Origin: Candidula unifasciata
Taxonomy: Eukaryota; Mollusca; Gastropoda; Stylommatophora; Geomitridae
Assembly: GCA_905116865.2 (NCBI GenBank)
Contig: CAJHNH020000791.1
Location: 48,501 to 112,500 of the forward strand
Direction: 5' to 3'
DNA length: 64,000 nt
Below, piece after piece: positions 1 through 9,779 of the stretch. The number at the start of each line of letters is the position of its first letter. The stretch's first letter is position 1. Position numbers and translations under genes: made by a program. The notes below the pieces were generated by a model. That model saw only the letters and a program-made list of their open reading frames with translations. It was not told the origin of the DNA and did not search any database.

Positions 1-594
1 GGAGGAATAATTTGCGATCCAGTGAACGTTGGCTACCACTGGCTATTGTCATGCCTTGAAGGCATAGAGTGTCTTTAATGTTGTCGATCCATGTTTTCCG
101 CGGCCGTCCTCTGCTTGTGATGGTATTTTATCTTGCGGCATTCTAACAAGATGGCCAAATATCTGCTGTTTCTCGAGGAATCGAGTACAAGGTGTCGTTC
201 CCACAATTTGCCTGATAGTTTCATTATTCATTCGATCTCGGATGGTAGGGTTGGCTGCTTTTCTCAGGCAACTCATCTCGCAGGTGGTGATTTTGCGTAT
301 ATGGGCTTTAGATAGTGTCCATGTTTGGCACTGGTAGCTTAATGTCGGATTAAATATGATATTAATAATCTGTCTCTTTGCACTCATAGTTATGCTTGGA
401 TGTCTTAATAATGGTGACAATTGGTATATAAGTGCATTTGCTTTCTGGCATCCGGTTTCTATTTCTCTGCCAATTCTACCATCTTCTGTGATCATATTTC
501 CTAGATATTTAAACTCCCTAACTTGATTCGGGGCAGAACCGTTCAGCTTTTGCCCTGATAGACCATAATATTCTGAATAGAAAATTAGAAACAA
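1..594 (-). pseudogene. RTE-like LINE reverse transcriptase, C-terminal end (truncated by window edge)
   Basis: The minus strand encodes the C-terminal part of an RTE-type endonuclease-reverse transcriptase. Seen in order: a thumb-like segment with FKYLGNMITEDGRIGREIE, then SYQCQTWTLSK, then CLRKAANPTIRDRM. The signature RGRPRKTWIDNIKD is read only after a shift of frame near position 150. The same family module occurs intact at 7270..7731. The open frame before the shift has no other stop, so decay is recent or mild. The element continues beyond base 1. A minus-strand endonuclease piece of the same type lies at 1862..2480, so both may be parts of one copy that lost its middle. The family assignment rests on recalled motifs. 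Confidence 0.8.
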
Positions 595-599
595 TGAAA

Positions 600-1866
600 T
601 GTAACCCTAGGCTGTTAAAGTTAAAACAATCCTTTTTGTTAAATAGAAAACAAATAATCTCATGCAATAAATCCCAATCGCGAACAACTACCTTAAATAC
701 TGGGGTGCCGCAAGGCTCGTTTCATCTCCTCTGTTATTTAGTATTTACATAAAAGATCTTCCTTTATGTCTGACGTCGTCCTGCGACTGTACCATCTATG
801 CAAATGCTCAAACAAGTAATGTACTAGAGTCGTCATTACAACAAGAACTAATCAATGTAGCCAAATGGAGCAGTGCAAACCGTATGCAAACAAACATTAC
901 TAAAACACTAATAACAACGAGACAAAAACTATGTAGTCTAATTTCATAGAAAACGCCTCAACTCTACATTGGGAGGACGCAAGTGAAAAGTGTAACTGAG
1001 CACAAAGCACTGGGGTTGATCATTGATGCAAATCTAACCTGCAACTCACATGTACAAGCACGTATGAAGCAAACAGCTAAAAAGGTTTACCAGCTTGCAA
1101 AAATTAAAATCTTTCTTGATGAAAACACAAAAAGATATTCTATATTTCTCACATCCAGACATATATAGACTTTTGCTCTACAATATGGGAATACTGTTCC
1201 AATTCTGTAATCAAGAGGCTCACCTCACTGCAAAATCGCGCCATTCGCTTAATAAGTTATAATCATGGGACAGTGAGTTCCGTAACATATAAAGGTCTTA
1301 GGCTACTACCGCTTCTTGAACGTCTATATTTCAGTAGGGGGAAATTTACGCACAAAATATTATCCCTAAAGGCCCCATGTTACTTATTGCCGTTGTTTGA
1401 ATATAATGGAAGGAACAATAAACGCCTAATCATTTTACACATCCCTAAACCTAGGATAGACCTATACAAAACTAGTTTGACGTACTCCGCAGCTCAGCTG
1501 TGGAATTGTCTTCCACAACAGATAAAAAATACCACTAGTCCCTATAGGTACAATCAAAAACTGTTCGGATATTATCTGAGCACAGATTACATGCCCCCAT
1601 AGAAGACATAAAGAAAAATATTTTAGAAATAGCGCTCTTTCCCCTAGATTTATTACAACCAACCACTATGGTTTATTGTAGTTAGAAATGTGCACATTCC
1701 AGTGCTTGTACTGAATATTTTGATTCCATTGATAATGTTTATTACTTGGTGTGTGAATGAAATGATGTAAGAATAGAGGGAGACCTTGAAGGGCAGAATG
1801 TTAGATGGGCCTGTGTGCCCAATTCCTAACCCTTTGAAAAAAAAAAGTTTGTTCGTTCGTTCGTCT
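600..1866 (+). mobile_element. 5'-truncated non-LTR retrotransposon, RT end and 3' tail with (TTCG)n
   Basis: The plus strand carries the second half of a LINE reverse transcriptase. Seen: a GVPQGS block at about 702, an IYAN segment where the catalytic YADD is expected (about 798, already mutated), then KALGLIIDANL from about 1003, and after several frame breaks PRIDLYKTSLTYSAAQLWN (about 1450-1507) ending in YYLSTDYMPP at 1602. A 3' untranslated part ends in an A-run and (GTTC)n at 1851..1863. The same C-terminus, untranslated region and (TTCG)n tail recur at 51751..52354, so this is a real family 3' end. It is probably of the CR1/L2/Jockey type; the clade is uncertain. It carries multiple frameshifts and stops and is dead. 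I found no clear target-site duplication. Confidence 0.8.
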
Positions 1867-2480
1867 TTGCTCCAACTAAACTGCTCAAGAATCTTCTTGA
1901 AATCAAAATGTGATCAATCTGATTGTGGACATTATAGCCAGGACTTTTCCAAGTCCACAATCTTCGAGGATGGTGTTTAAACCAGGTGTTACCTGCTATC
2001 ATGCTGTGCGACTCAGCCCATAGCCCATGCTATTAATCTGTCGCCTTTCACATTTTTTTTTCCTAGGTCATAGCCACCCGTCCTTTATTTCGTACACTTT
2101 CACTTCCTATTTACGCGTTGAAATCTCCAAGCACCATTGTTACTTCACAGTTTTTGCATTAATCAACAGCCATGTCTAACTCATCATAAAATAGTCAATA
2201 GCTTTTTCTGAACTATCTGCTGTTGGGGTATAAATCTGTACTAAGTTGATTTCAAACGGTCTACTAATAGTACCCTGTCTAATTTTGTCCTAAATCCTTT
2301 CACAGTTTTTGAGCTCTTTGGATCCAAAATAATACCTTTACTATATATCTTCCCACCTGAGTAAATAATTATGTGCTGATCTGAATACTTTTCCTCTGCT
2401 CCTGGCCATCACATTTTACTAATTCCTAATAAGTTGATGTTTCTTCTCTTCATTTCCATCTTGATGTTATCCAACTGTCC
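1862..2480 (-). pseudogene. RTE-like LINE endonuclease (APE-type) relic
   Basis: On the minus strand an AP-endonuclease-like domain can be read with stops. It has VLGDFNA at 2114..2134, the conserved phosphodiesterase motif holding the catalytic Asp and Asn. It also has the segment HHPRRLWTWKSPG followed by NQIDHILI at about 1895..1970, which is diagnostic of RTE-type endonucleases. The domain stops abruptly where the (TTCG)n tail of the neighbouring LINE begins. Several in-frame stops show it is inactive. It may belong to the same copy as 1..594, with the plus-strand LINE now lying between the two pieces. Confidence 0.72.
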
Positions 2481-2502
2481 GTTTTGTATGGGTGTTAGGT
2501 TT

Positions 2503-2778
2503 ATGATACACTAAGAATTTTTCCTTGGCGATCTATGATACACAACGAATTTTCCCCTGATGGTTATAGGATAGTCCAAGAATTTCCCTGGCTGGGTATA
2601 TGCTATGCAAGAATCCTCCCTTGATATGTCTATAATACACCATAATTTTGCCTTGATGGGTTTTTGATACGCGACAAATTTTTTTCTGTATGTGTCTATG
2701 ATACACGAACACATTTCTTTTGATGGCTCTATGATACACCAAGAATCATCTCTTGATGGGTCTGTTATACAACGAGAT
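2503..2778. repeat. Degenerate minisatellite, 32-33 bp unit, about 8 copies
   Basis: Units begin with TATGATACAC-like sequence followed by a T-rich segment and TTGATGG. Copies differ strongly from each other, so the array is old. Both minus-strand frames stay open only because the unit lacks stops there; no protein is implied. Confidence 0.8.
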
Positions 2779-3174
2779 CTCCGGTCCAATATGGAGGACT
2801 AGGAATGGCAGAATGTTTAGCTTCAAATTTATTTTTGCTTCCGACAGCGATTTGCTGATGCAGTTTCCACACATGGAAGGGAAGTCTACTATTTCGCTGC
2901 CTTAGCTACAGAGTTTAGTTCCTGGTGCAGCACTGCAAGCTGTGTTTTTTTTTTTTTTCATGCGGAATGTCTTTCATATGTGCAGCGGTTGAGTCGTGGT
3001 ATTCTATATGACAGGTCGTTGGTTTATGTGGGGGTTGGCGAAATGACTGAGTACTTGCATCAACGAAAAACTGCATTTCTGGTGACGGCTGTTGGCTTTG
3101 GTGTCTTAGCAACTGCTAATGTGCATTTACTGCATACGCACATTTCTGGACTGTGCCGGAACTTATTGCCTAGA
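2779..3174. other. No gene seen
   Basis: About 400 bases of mixed sequence with a T run at 2945..2958. Short frames on both strands show no recognisable domain. Confidence 0.5.
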
Positions 3175-3480
3175 ACTAACACGTCTGCAAGTGCCGGCTG
3201 TGCACAATCCCTAGAGCACGCACGGCTGCAAGTCCCGGCTATAGACAGTTCCTAGTACTCACACGGCAAGTCCCTGCTGCACACAGTCTCTGTAACTCAC
3301 ATGGATGCAAATCACAGCAGTACACAATCACTAGAACTCACATCGCTGCAAGTTCCAGCTGTACACACTCATAATAACTCGGCTGCAAGTCCCAGCTGTA
3401 CAAAATCCCCATTACTCACACGGCTGCCAGTCCCGGCTGTACACAATCCTGATATCTAACACGGCTGCTGGCCCAGGCTG
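3175..3480. repeat. Minisatellite, about 40 bp unit, about 7.5 copies
   Basis: Repeated core CGGCTGCAAGTCCCGGCTGT followed by ACACAATCC and CTAGAACTCAC. Copies are diverged, with several indels. Confidence 0.8.
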
Positions 3481-3864
3481 TTTTGAAAGGCAATCTTTCA
3501 GATACCTCTTGTTTTCTCACAGCTTATGTTGCAGCATGGCTGGAAACTGATTAGATTGTTCGGAGAAAAAGTGAATGGTTACCTCATCTCACAATGCAAT
3601 GTTTAGTTCATCTCATTATACAGTTCACTTAGAATTGGTTGCACTTTCATCTGTCATATAGCAGTTCCATGTTTGTCATGATACTTTGTACAGAACCGTG
3701 TAATTTCGATGTTTACACACACTGTATATTTTGGGGATGTACGTCCTCTGCCCTCATGAACTAAGTCTATTGTTTGATTACACTTTACAAGACACTTGTG
3801 TGACTGCGTTTATATTTCTGATGTATAGATCCACTTTCCCGATCGACTACACACGAGTAGTTTC

Positions 3865-3866
<2 letters not shown>
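3481..3866. other. No gene seen
   Basis: Unremarkable sequence between two repeats; I recognise no coding or RNA feature. Confidence 0.5.
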
Positions 3867-3907
<41 letters not shown>

Positions 3908-4203
3908 AGATAAACACTCACGCACGCACACCCACACACGCACGCACACAAACCCACGCGAGCACAAACACCAACACTTGCCCGCACGCAGGCAAACACA
4001 CACGCGCATGGGCACGCACGCACGCACGCACACAGGACACACACGTGCACGGACGCACGCACGCACACAAACACACCAACGCGCGCACAGACAAACACCA
4101 ATACTCGCCGGCACGCAGGCAAACACACACGTGCACGGGCACGAATTCACACAGCACAAACGCACTCGGGCACGCACACGCACACACACACACACACACA
4201 CAC
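3867..4203. repeat. (CA)n microsatellite passing into an ACGC/ACAC-rich imperfect tract
   Basis: A pure CA run at 3867..3904 is followed by about 300 bases of alternating purine-pyrimidine sequence (CACG, CGCA, CACA), closing with another CA run at 4180..4202. Alternating purine-pyrimidine sequence of this kind can adopt Z-DNA. Long open frames of Cys/Val or His/Thr are products of the dinucleotide repeat. Confidence 0.9.
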
Positions 4204-4661
4204 CGTGGTCATATTAATTGCCACAAATCTCGCCTATACAACACTCCGTAAACCGATAGTGTCGCGTCTCTGGCAATATCTAATATTGCACAAACTGTTT
4301 TTGGCCTCAACTCTTGTGCACTTTCACAAAAACTCATAAGGCCATTTCTTCCCGTGGCTGACAGTGTTTCAGAAATATTCATTTATGTTTGATAATTTAT
4401 TATGTTACAAATTCGTCTCGTCTCATAAATGTTGTGTCTGTCTATCCCCTTCTATGTTGGTGACCTGTTACGATTCCTATTGTCTTGTCTTTGTGGCGTT
4501 TTAACGTACGTTTTGTTGGGTGTTACGATTATTTCACTAGTATCTTGACTATCCTTTAAAATACTTGCAGTCATTCCAGTTTGTGCAGTTTTCTCAGAGA
4601 GCTGCACAATACCGGGCTTGTAAAATGTCCGAGCAGAAGAAAGTAGCCATTGTAACCTGAC
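4204..4661. other. No gene seen
   Basis: AT-rich flank to the left of the DNA transposon; nothing recognisable. Confidence 0.5.
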
Positions 4662-4665
4662 ATAA

Positions 4666-4695
4666 GGGGTCACTTCAAGAAATTTTTTTATTTTA
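4666..4695 (+). repeat. Left terminal inverted repeat of the DNA transposon
   Basis: GGGGTCACT followed by a T-rich tract; it pairs with 7897..7926 in reverse orientation. Flanked on its left by ATAA. Confidence 0.65.
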
Positions 4696-5520
4696 TTTAC
4701 AATGTTAGACCAATTATTTTATAATGGTCATTTGTAGGCATGAATGATGATACATTTGTACACTTTAAGTTTAAAAAAAAAACCATGGTTGCCATGGCAA
4801 CAGCCGCCATCTTAATGAAAAAACAACATGTACTTAGAACACTAAGATTTAAAAAACAAACAGAGGTATTGAGAAACAGATGATTGATTCATGAACTTTG
4901 AACCTATGTCTAGGGTCAGGTCTAGTTTATTTACTTCAAAGATGTTTATAACTATTTTGTTTTGAATATTAAAATTTAGTTATGTAAAAAAAATACAAAA
5001 ATGTAGCTTTTTAAGATATTAATCTAATTTTTAAAAACAATTGCTCAATAAACTGTTGTTTTAAATATGCCAGACCCTTAACTGTTGTGTTAGGAGTATC
5101 CACACCAAATTTCGGGTCTCTAGTCTTTATATAAGCTGAGATTTAAGGACTTCCCACCCACAACAAACAGAAAAATAGAGTTTTGAGAAAAGTGACTTTT
5201 AAACTTTAAAAGTCACATAAAATATAATTAATAAAGAAAGAAAGGGTTCTTACCTAGCCTGTTGCATTCTGCATCATATCCACAGAAAATGTCACATAAA
5301 TTTAACAATTAAATCCACCAGCAACATAGCTTTTGCCTTCTGTTACTTCATGCTGGTGTTCTAGCTCGAGTCGCCGTTTTTTCTGGTTTCTTCTCTTCCA
5401 CTTCGAAAGACTTAACATTTGTTTTCTCGTATCACAATACTTTCTTTTCATGATTCTTGCAGCATACATGTTGTTTGTAAGTCCCCACTCCAGTCTCATT
5501 TAGTTAAATACTATTATAAT

Positions 5521-6822
5521 TCATATAGGACCACAGTTGAAAGACAGAGTGGTAAGGGAAGTTGCTGTCTCCACTGCTGACATCGAAGCAAATGTTGTTT
5601 TAAGACAGCGCTGCCAAATCAGTGGGTTAAGGCTTTCATTGGCATTCTGAGTGCTCATTGTAGCACACGGGTGAAAAGAAGATCTGGATCTGTCAACCTT
5701 TTCACAACCGGGTAGATAATGCTGCCAACTTGTAAGAAAAATGTTGGGCAATCTTGAAAATATCATTCTTGCCGCCATCATCCCCATGGCATTCGAAGAA
5801 CAATCTGCATTCTTTTGACATTCAGATTTATGCCTTTCCATCCAGTTTAGAAACTCAGATGAGCCTAGTTTTGGAGCACTAGCACACATTTTACAATAAT
5901 TGCTGATGATCTGCGTATCCAGAACGAGACCACTATCATCATTGATGGCAAACCCCGACTCCATTGTGTGACGAATGGCCTTGTTTCTATCATGTGCCAT
6001 TGTATGAAACAGTGATGATGGGGCACCAAGTGTCACTTGTGGCTTTGTCTGGTTGGTGAACTGTAGCTGCTGATCTTTTTGCAACAACAAAAGTTGCTCG
6101 GCACATCGCTTCCACTGCTGCTTTCCTGGCTGCAAGGCTCACATTTTTTGCTAATGTATAAAATTTTGTTTGATTCATTTGATTTGTAATGTTCATGACA
6201 GTAAAGAATTGAACAACCAATGACTGTCCTGTAGTTGATATCATACTGTTTGTCCATTTGTGATCTCCAGTCTGACCACTGTGACTCACAATCTGGACAG
6301 AAAATTTGTATAAGAGAGGCCAGACCATTTGTCTTTTTTGTAACCAGTTGACGATTATTACATCTACAATTTCTGCAGTCCACTGCAGAGACAATGGAAC
6401 TGAAGAAACGTTGTTAATAATTGTGTAGGATGAAAGTTCATAGTTAGTTGTTTGTTTCCTCAGTCAGATTCTTGTTGTTGTATACTTCAAACTTCTGCTG
6501 TGCTCTGCCACAACTTTCTGAGTTTGCAGTTTCAGCAGCACCTTGAGTACCCGTAGGCTCATTGGTTTCAGCATCTAAAGTAGAGCTAGAACACAAAAAT
6601 GAAAGAAGTATTAAATTAGCATCGATCACATTACCAGCATAGCATTAATTTAATGGCAATCGAAGCGAAATAAAAGCGAAACGTGAGAACGACATCGTAA
6701 ATTTAATTTCAGAAGTAGGAAAATTACCTCAAATTCGAAGATTCCCTAAGTTTCCTTGCATGAATTCCTCTAGGCTTTTTATTTATCTGTTTGTGTCCAA
6801 ACATAATTCCTTTTCTTGTCAT
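5521..6822 (-). pseudogene. Mutator-like transposase, internally deleted and frameshifted
   Basis: The gene starts at ATG 6822 with MTRKGIMFGHKQINKK and a basic ARKLRESSNLR end. A GT donor at 6727 and an AG acceptor just before TCTACTTTAGATGC at about 6588 remove a small intron in phase. Exon 2 then shows a NNYELSSYTIIN-like block, CRNCRCNNRQL, and GLASLIQIFCPDCE with zinc-binding-type cysteines. YDINYRTVIGCSIL and KVSLAARKAA-like segments follow, then LDTQIISNYCKMC and NADCSSNAMGMMAARMIFSR. The C-terminus is NANESLNPLIWQRC..FASMSAVE. This order is that of the Mutator-like transposase domain found in many invertebrates. The central acidic catalytic region is missing between ARMIFSR and NANESLN, and there are at least two frameshifts (about 6450 and about 6130). 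It cannot transpose on its own. Confidence 0.75.
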
Positions 6823-7242
6823 AATGAAAGCGTGTATAATAATTTTAATTAAAACAGAACTTCAAAATGCGATTGAAATGAATCAGCACAACAACAACAA
6901 ACATTGGGGAAACATACACTCTGCGCATGCGTAGAATATTCGTCGTTGAAGAAATGTCTAATAGGGACCAATCAAATGCTGCCAAATAATAGAGCCAATG
7001 AAATGTTGGTATGGCTATGATTTTGTTAGTTTCGCATATCGTCGGCAAAGCTCGCAGATGCTTTCGTATTTAGAGATATGAAAAAGTATTTGGACGGCGG
7101 TAAAAATGAAAAAAACATGCCCTATTATAATATTTGGAAACAGCTGTTGCTAGGTGTCAAACATTGCTATTTTGTGGTACAAAATTTATTTTATCCTTAA
7201 AAAATACATGGGGTGGTGTCTTTAGTATCACCTTTTCAGCGC

Positions 7243-7254
7243 TATATTGTTTAC
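7243..7254. repeat. 12-bp target-site duplication, copy 1
   Basis: TATATTGTTTAC, identical to 7796..7807. It flanks the 3' (tail) end of the minus-strand RTE insertion. Confidence 0.85.
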
Positions 7255-7795
7255 TTACTTTACTTTACTTTACTTTTTCCTTCCACGTATGCCGCTAAGC
7301 GTTGTGGGGAGATGCAAGTTCCTGTCATAAGCAAGGCGGGCAGCATCTGATGTTCTGAGGCCATGCTTTTGGCAGGTTTCGGAGACCCCGTCAATCCACA
7401 GTTTCCTTGGTCTTCCTCTTGCCTTATATCCTGAGCTTCTTTGGTTGAAAATTTGTGATATTATTTGATCATTTTTCATCCTGGTTAGATGTCCAAACCA
7501 TTTAATTCTTTGATGTTCTATGTAGTCTAAACATGGCGTAGTTTTGACAGTGTTTCTAATGTCTATATTCTTTATCCTGTCTAGTCTGGTCTTGTTCGCT
7601 GCTTTTCTTAGACATTTCATTTCACAGGCTTCTATTTTTCTTTCATGGGTCTTGTTGATTGTCCATGTTTGGCACTGGTAGCAGAGTGTTGGAATGAAGA
7701 TGGTGTTTATCAATTGTCTTTTGGTCTTCATGGTTATATCTGGATGTTTAAGCAGAGGTGATAGTTGGTATGTGACAGCATTTGCTTTCTGTATT
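7255..7795 (-). mobile_element. 5'-truncated RTE-like LINE inserted in the DNA transposon
   Basis: The 541-bp insert encodes on the minus strand the last part of an RTE reverse transcriptase with a continuous frame (7731 to 7270): PTLCYQCQTWTINK, ACEMKCLRKAANKTRLDRI, QRIKWFGHLTRM, then SGYKARGRPRKLWIDGV and a basic end GIRGRKK. The 3' end is a short tandem tail of AAAGT units (7255..7275). Short tandem tails of this kind are typical of RTE elements. The perfect 12-bp duplication of TATATTGTTTAC on both sides proves insertion by target-primed reverse transcription. The intact frame of the fragment suggests a young copy. It is related to the copy at 1..594. Confidence 0.9.
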
Positions 7796-7807
7796 TATAT
7801 TGTTTAC
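7796..7807. repeat. 12-bp target-site duplication, copy 2
   Basis: TATATTGTTTAC, identical to 7243..7254, at the truncated 5' end of the RTE insertion. Confidence 0.85.
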
Positions 7808-7896
7808 AAATGACATAAATCTTGTATGTAATTTTTTCTACGAATGTCGAACTTTACAAAAACGAACACAGTGAAAAAGTGAAATTTTTGACACAA

Positions 7897-7926
7897 ATTG
7901 GAAAAAAAATTCTCTATAGTGACCCC
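7897..7926 (-). repeat. Right terminal inverted repeat of the DNA transposon
   Basis: Ends in AGTGACCCC; the reverse complement matches the left end at 4666. Followed by ATAA. Confidence 0.65.
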
Positions 7927-7930
7927 ATAA

Positions 7931-8640
7931 ACACGAACAAAGGCTCAATCTGCAGAACTATTTGCTTCGCGGTGGTGTGACTGAGGAGTGCCCCGGTGCT
8001 TGCACAGATGAACAGTGCAACGGCCAGCGGACAGCCAGCTAAAGACATAAACCAGGACCCTTAAAACCCACTTCAAACTTAAGCAACAAAAGAACAATCT
8101 CAGGTGTAATTGCTCACCACAAAGGAAGAGAACTTCAAATAAGATAGCAAAGGAACCGTCTTTGATGAAGCAGGCCTTCAGGCGGCTAATAAAAGACCAA
8201 GCTTGGACTTTTTGTTTGATTTTTTACGATACGATAGGAAGACAACCGTAACCTTCTGCATACATCTAGACAAAACCGAATTTGGAACAATAAACTTGTT
8301 CTGTCCACATTTGAACAGTCAACATGCCTTTGCCCTAGTACAACAGGCAGTTATTTCTGGACAAGGTCGATTTTGTATTTTAGTTAAAAGGATTAATTTA
8401 TTTGCTTCATTTTTATCTACAGTAACCGTTGTATGTACCTGACAGGATATAGCGAAATACGCCAGGCAATAAACTGCACAATTTATTTTTTGTGTATGTA
8501 TTTTGGCTAATCGAACCTTACTAGAGAAAAACAATTTAAAATAAGTGAGCAGTGTGTAGACAGCGATACAAGTGGAAACATGAATATTTTTTTTCCCAAA
8601 GATAATCTTTACTGATAGATGGAGCCAACATTAACTGAGA
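7931..8640. other. No gene seen
   Basis: About 700 bases without recognisable coding potential. Frames at 8203..8442 (+) and 8319..8534 (-) overlap each other and match nothing I know. Confidence 0.45.
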
Positions 8641-8644
8641 ACCA

Positions 8645-8770
8645 GGTGAAGACCTGGGAAGTCAAGGCAACGGGCGGGATGTTGATTACATCACCCATAG
8701 AAGTCGACTGGTGGATACAAATAGGATATAAGCCTCATATCTCTGATGCGCGTTCCCGTTATGAGGTTAA
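8645..8770 (+). mobile_element. SINE family A, partial diverged copy
   Basis: CCTGGGAAGTCAAGGCA, then a GGCGGGATGTTGATTACATC block and CTGATGCGCG, align with the fuller copies at 13779 and 45213 (core CCGGCGTAATGCTGACCACA). The tRNA-like head is absent. Confidence 0.6.
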
Positions 8771-8774
8771 TACG

Positions 8775-8913
8775 CCCCCCCCCCCCCCCCCCATTAGATT
8801 GCTCCGTCGACATTTACAGGTTTGCCGATTTACTTTTATTTCGGTCGGACTGCTCTCGTCTTGTTCTCTTACTGTTCTTGGTCAGTTACAAAGGTATGGC
8901 TCTTTCCCCTCCA

Positions 8914-8990
<77 letters not shown>

Positions 8991-9003
8991 CTCTCTCTCT
9001 CTG

Positions 9004-9050
<47 letters not shown>

Positions 9051-9115
9051 CACACATCTGACTATCTTAAAAAAAAAGGGGGGGGGGGGGACGATTTTTC
9101 ACAACAGTGATTTTC
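8775..9115 (+). repeat. Dispersed repeat with internal (TC)n tract
   Basis: A poly-C run (8776..8792) is followed by a unique head (8800..8915) with GTCGACATTTACAGGTTTGC. Then come an approximately 130-bp TC run (8916..9048), CACACACATCTGACT and an A/G run. The same head, TC run and CACATCTGTCTTA end recur at 14164..14740. It is therefore a dispersed element with a length-variable microsatellite inside, and not a simple microsatellite. Confidence 0.75.
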
Positions 9116-9779
9116 AACTTGTTGTCGCACAGGGTTCCTGGGTTTTTAGCGATAGAGGCTCCGACAATAAGAGCATGCCACGATCTCACCAAAGATTAGG
9201 AGACTCCTATGCGTCATGGTGATCCATTTAATGGCTGTTTTGACTACAGCCGTCAGTCAGACACTTCCACTTGACATTGGTTGACGACTTGAATAGTCTG
9301 CACTAAACTCCATGGATAAGAGAACGTCAATTATAAAATCCTTTGGGAAGTCATGATAATGAACCTGTTGATCTCTAGAGAATCCACCAGTGCACATCTC
9401 AGCTAGGTCATTGCTGAAAGTAATTCCTTGGTAAGCTAAACAGACCAAAGAATAACACTGGCTCCCAATGAATCCTAGTATAGTGTTCCTTTATGCCAAC
9501 AACGTCTCTAATCATAACAGAAAAAAATCGCCGGATCGTTTAAACTATTCTCTACCTTTAGTCCTTTCTGGATGTTTGAAATAACTTTCCTCTCCTCTTT
9601 ATTACCATGTGATCCACTAAACACAAAAAGGTAATTGACGTTGAATGTAGTTTTCTCCACCCTTGGTCCCTTCAAGATTTTGCCATGTTCCTCCTTACTC
9701 TGTGAACTGTACTCACGAAACCGTTTTAAAACTGTTGTTTTTCAGAGACAGTGAGTTAAGGATTTACCTCTACATTAGC
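9116..9779. other. No firm gene; possibly the 3' part of the Gypsy relic
   Basis: A 63-residue minus-strand frame (9448 to 9257) has no domain I recognise. The position just downstream of the pol relic, in the same orientation, would suit the end of that element. Confidence 0.35.

Larger units (their letters stand above)
4666..7926 (-). mobile_element. DNA transposon with terminal inverted repeats and a Mutator-like transposase relic
   Basis: The left end starts GGGGTCACTTCAAGAAA and the right end, read on the opposite strand, starts GGGGTCACTATAGAGAA. The first nine bases are identical and a T-rich stretch follows on both sides. ATAA flanks both ends (4662..4665 and 7927..7930) and may be the target duplication, although 8-9 bp would be expected for Mutator-like elements. 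The interior holds a broken transposase gene on the minus strand and a nested RTE insertion at 7243..7807. The whole is 3,261 bp, about 2.7 kb without the nested LINE. The TIR match is good but was found by eye. Confidence 0.7.
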
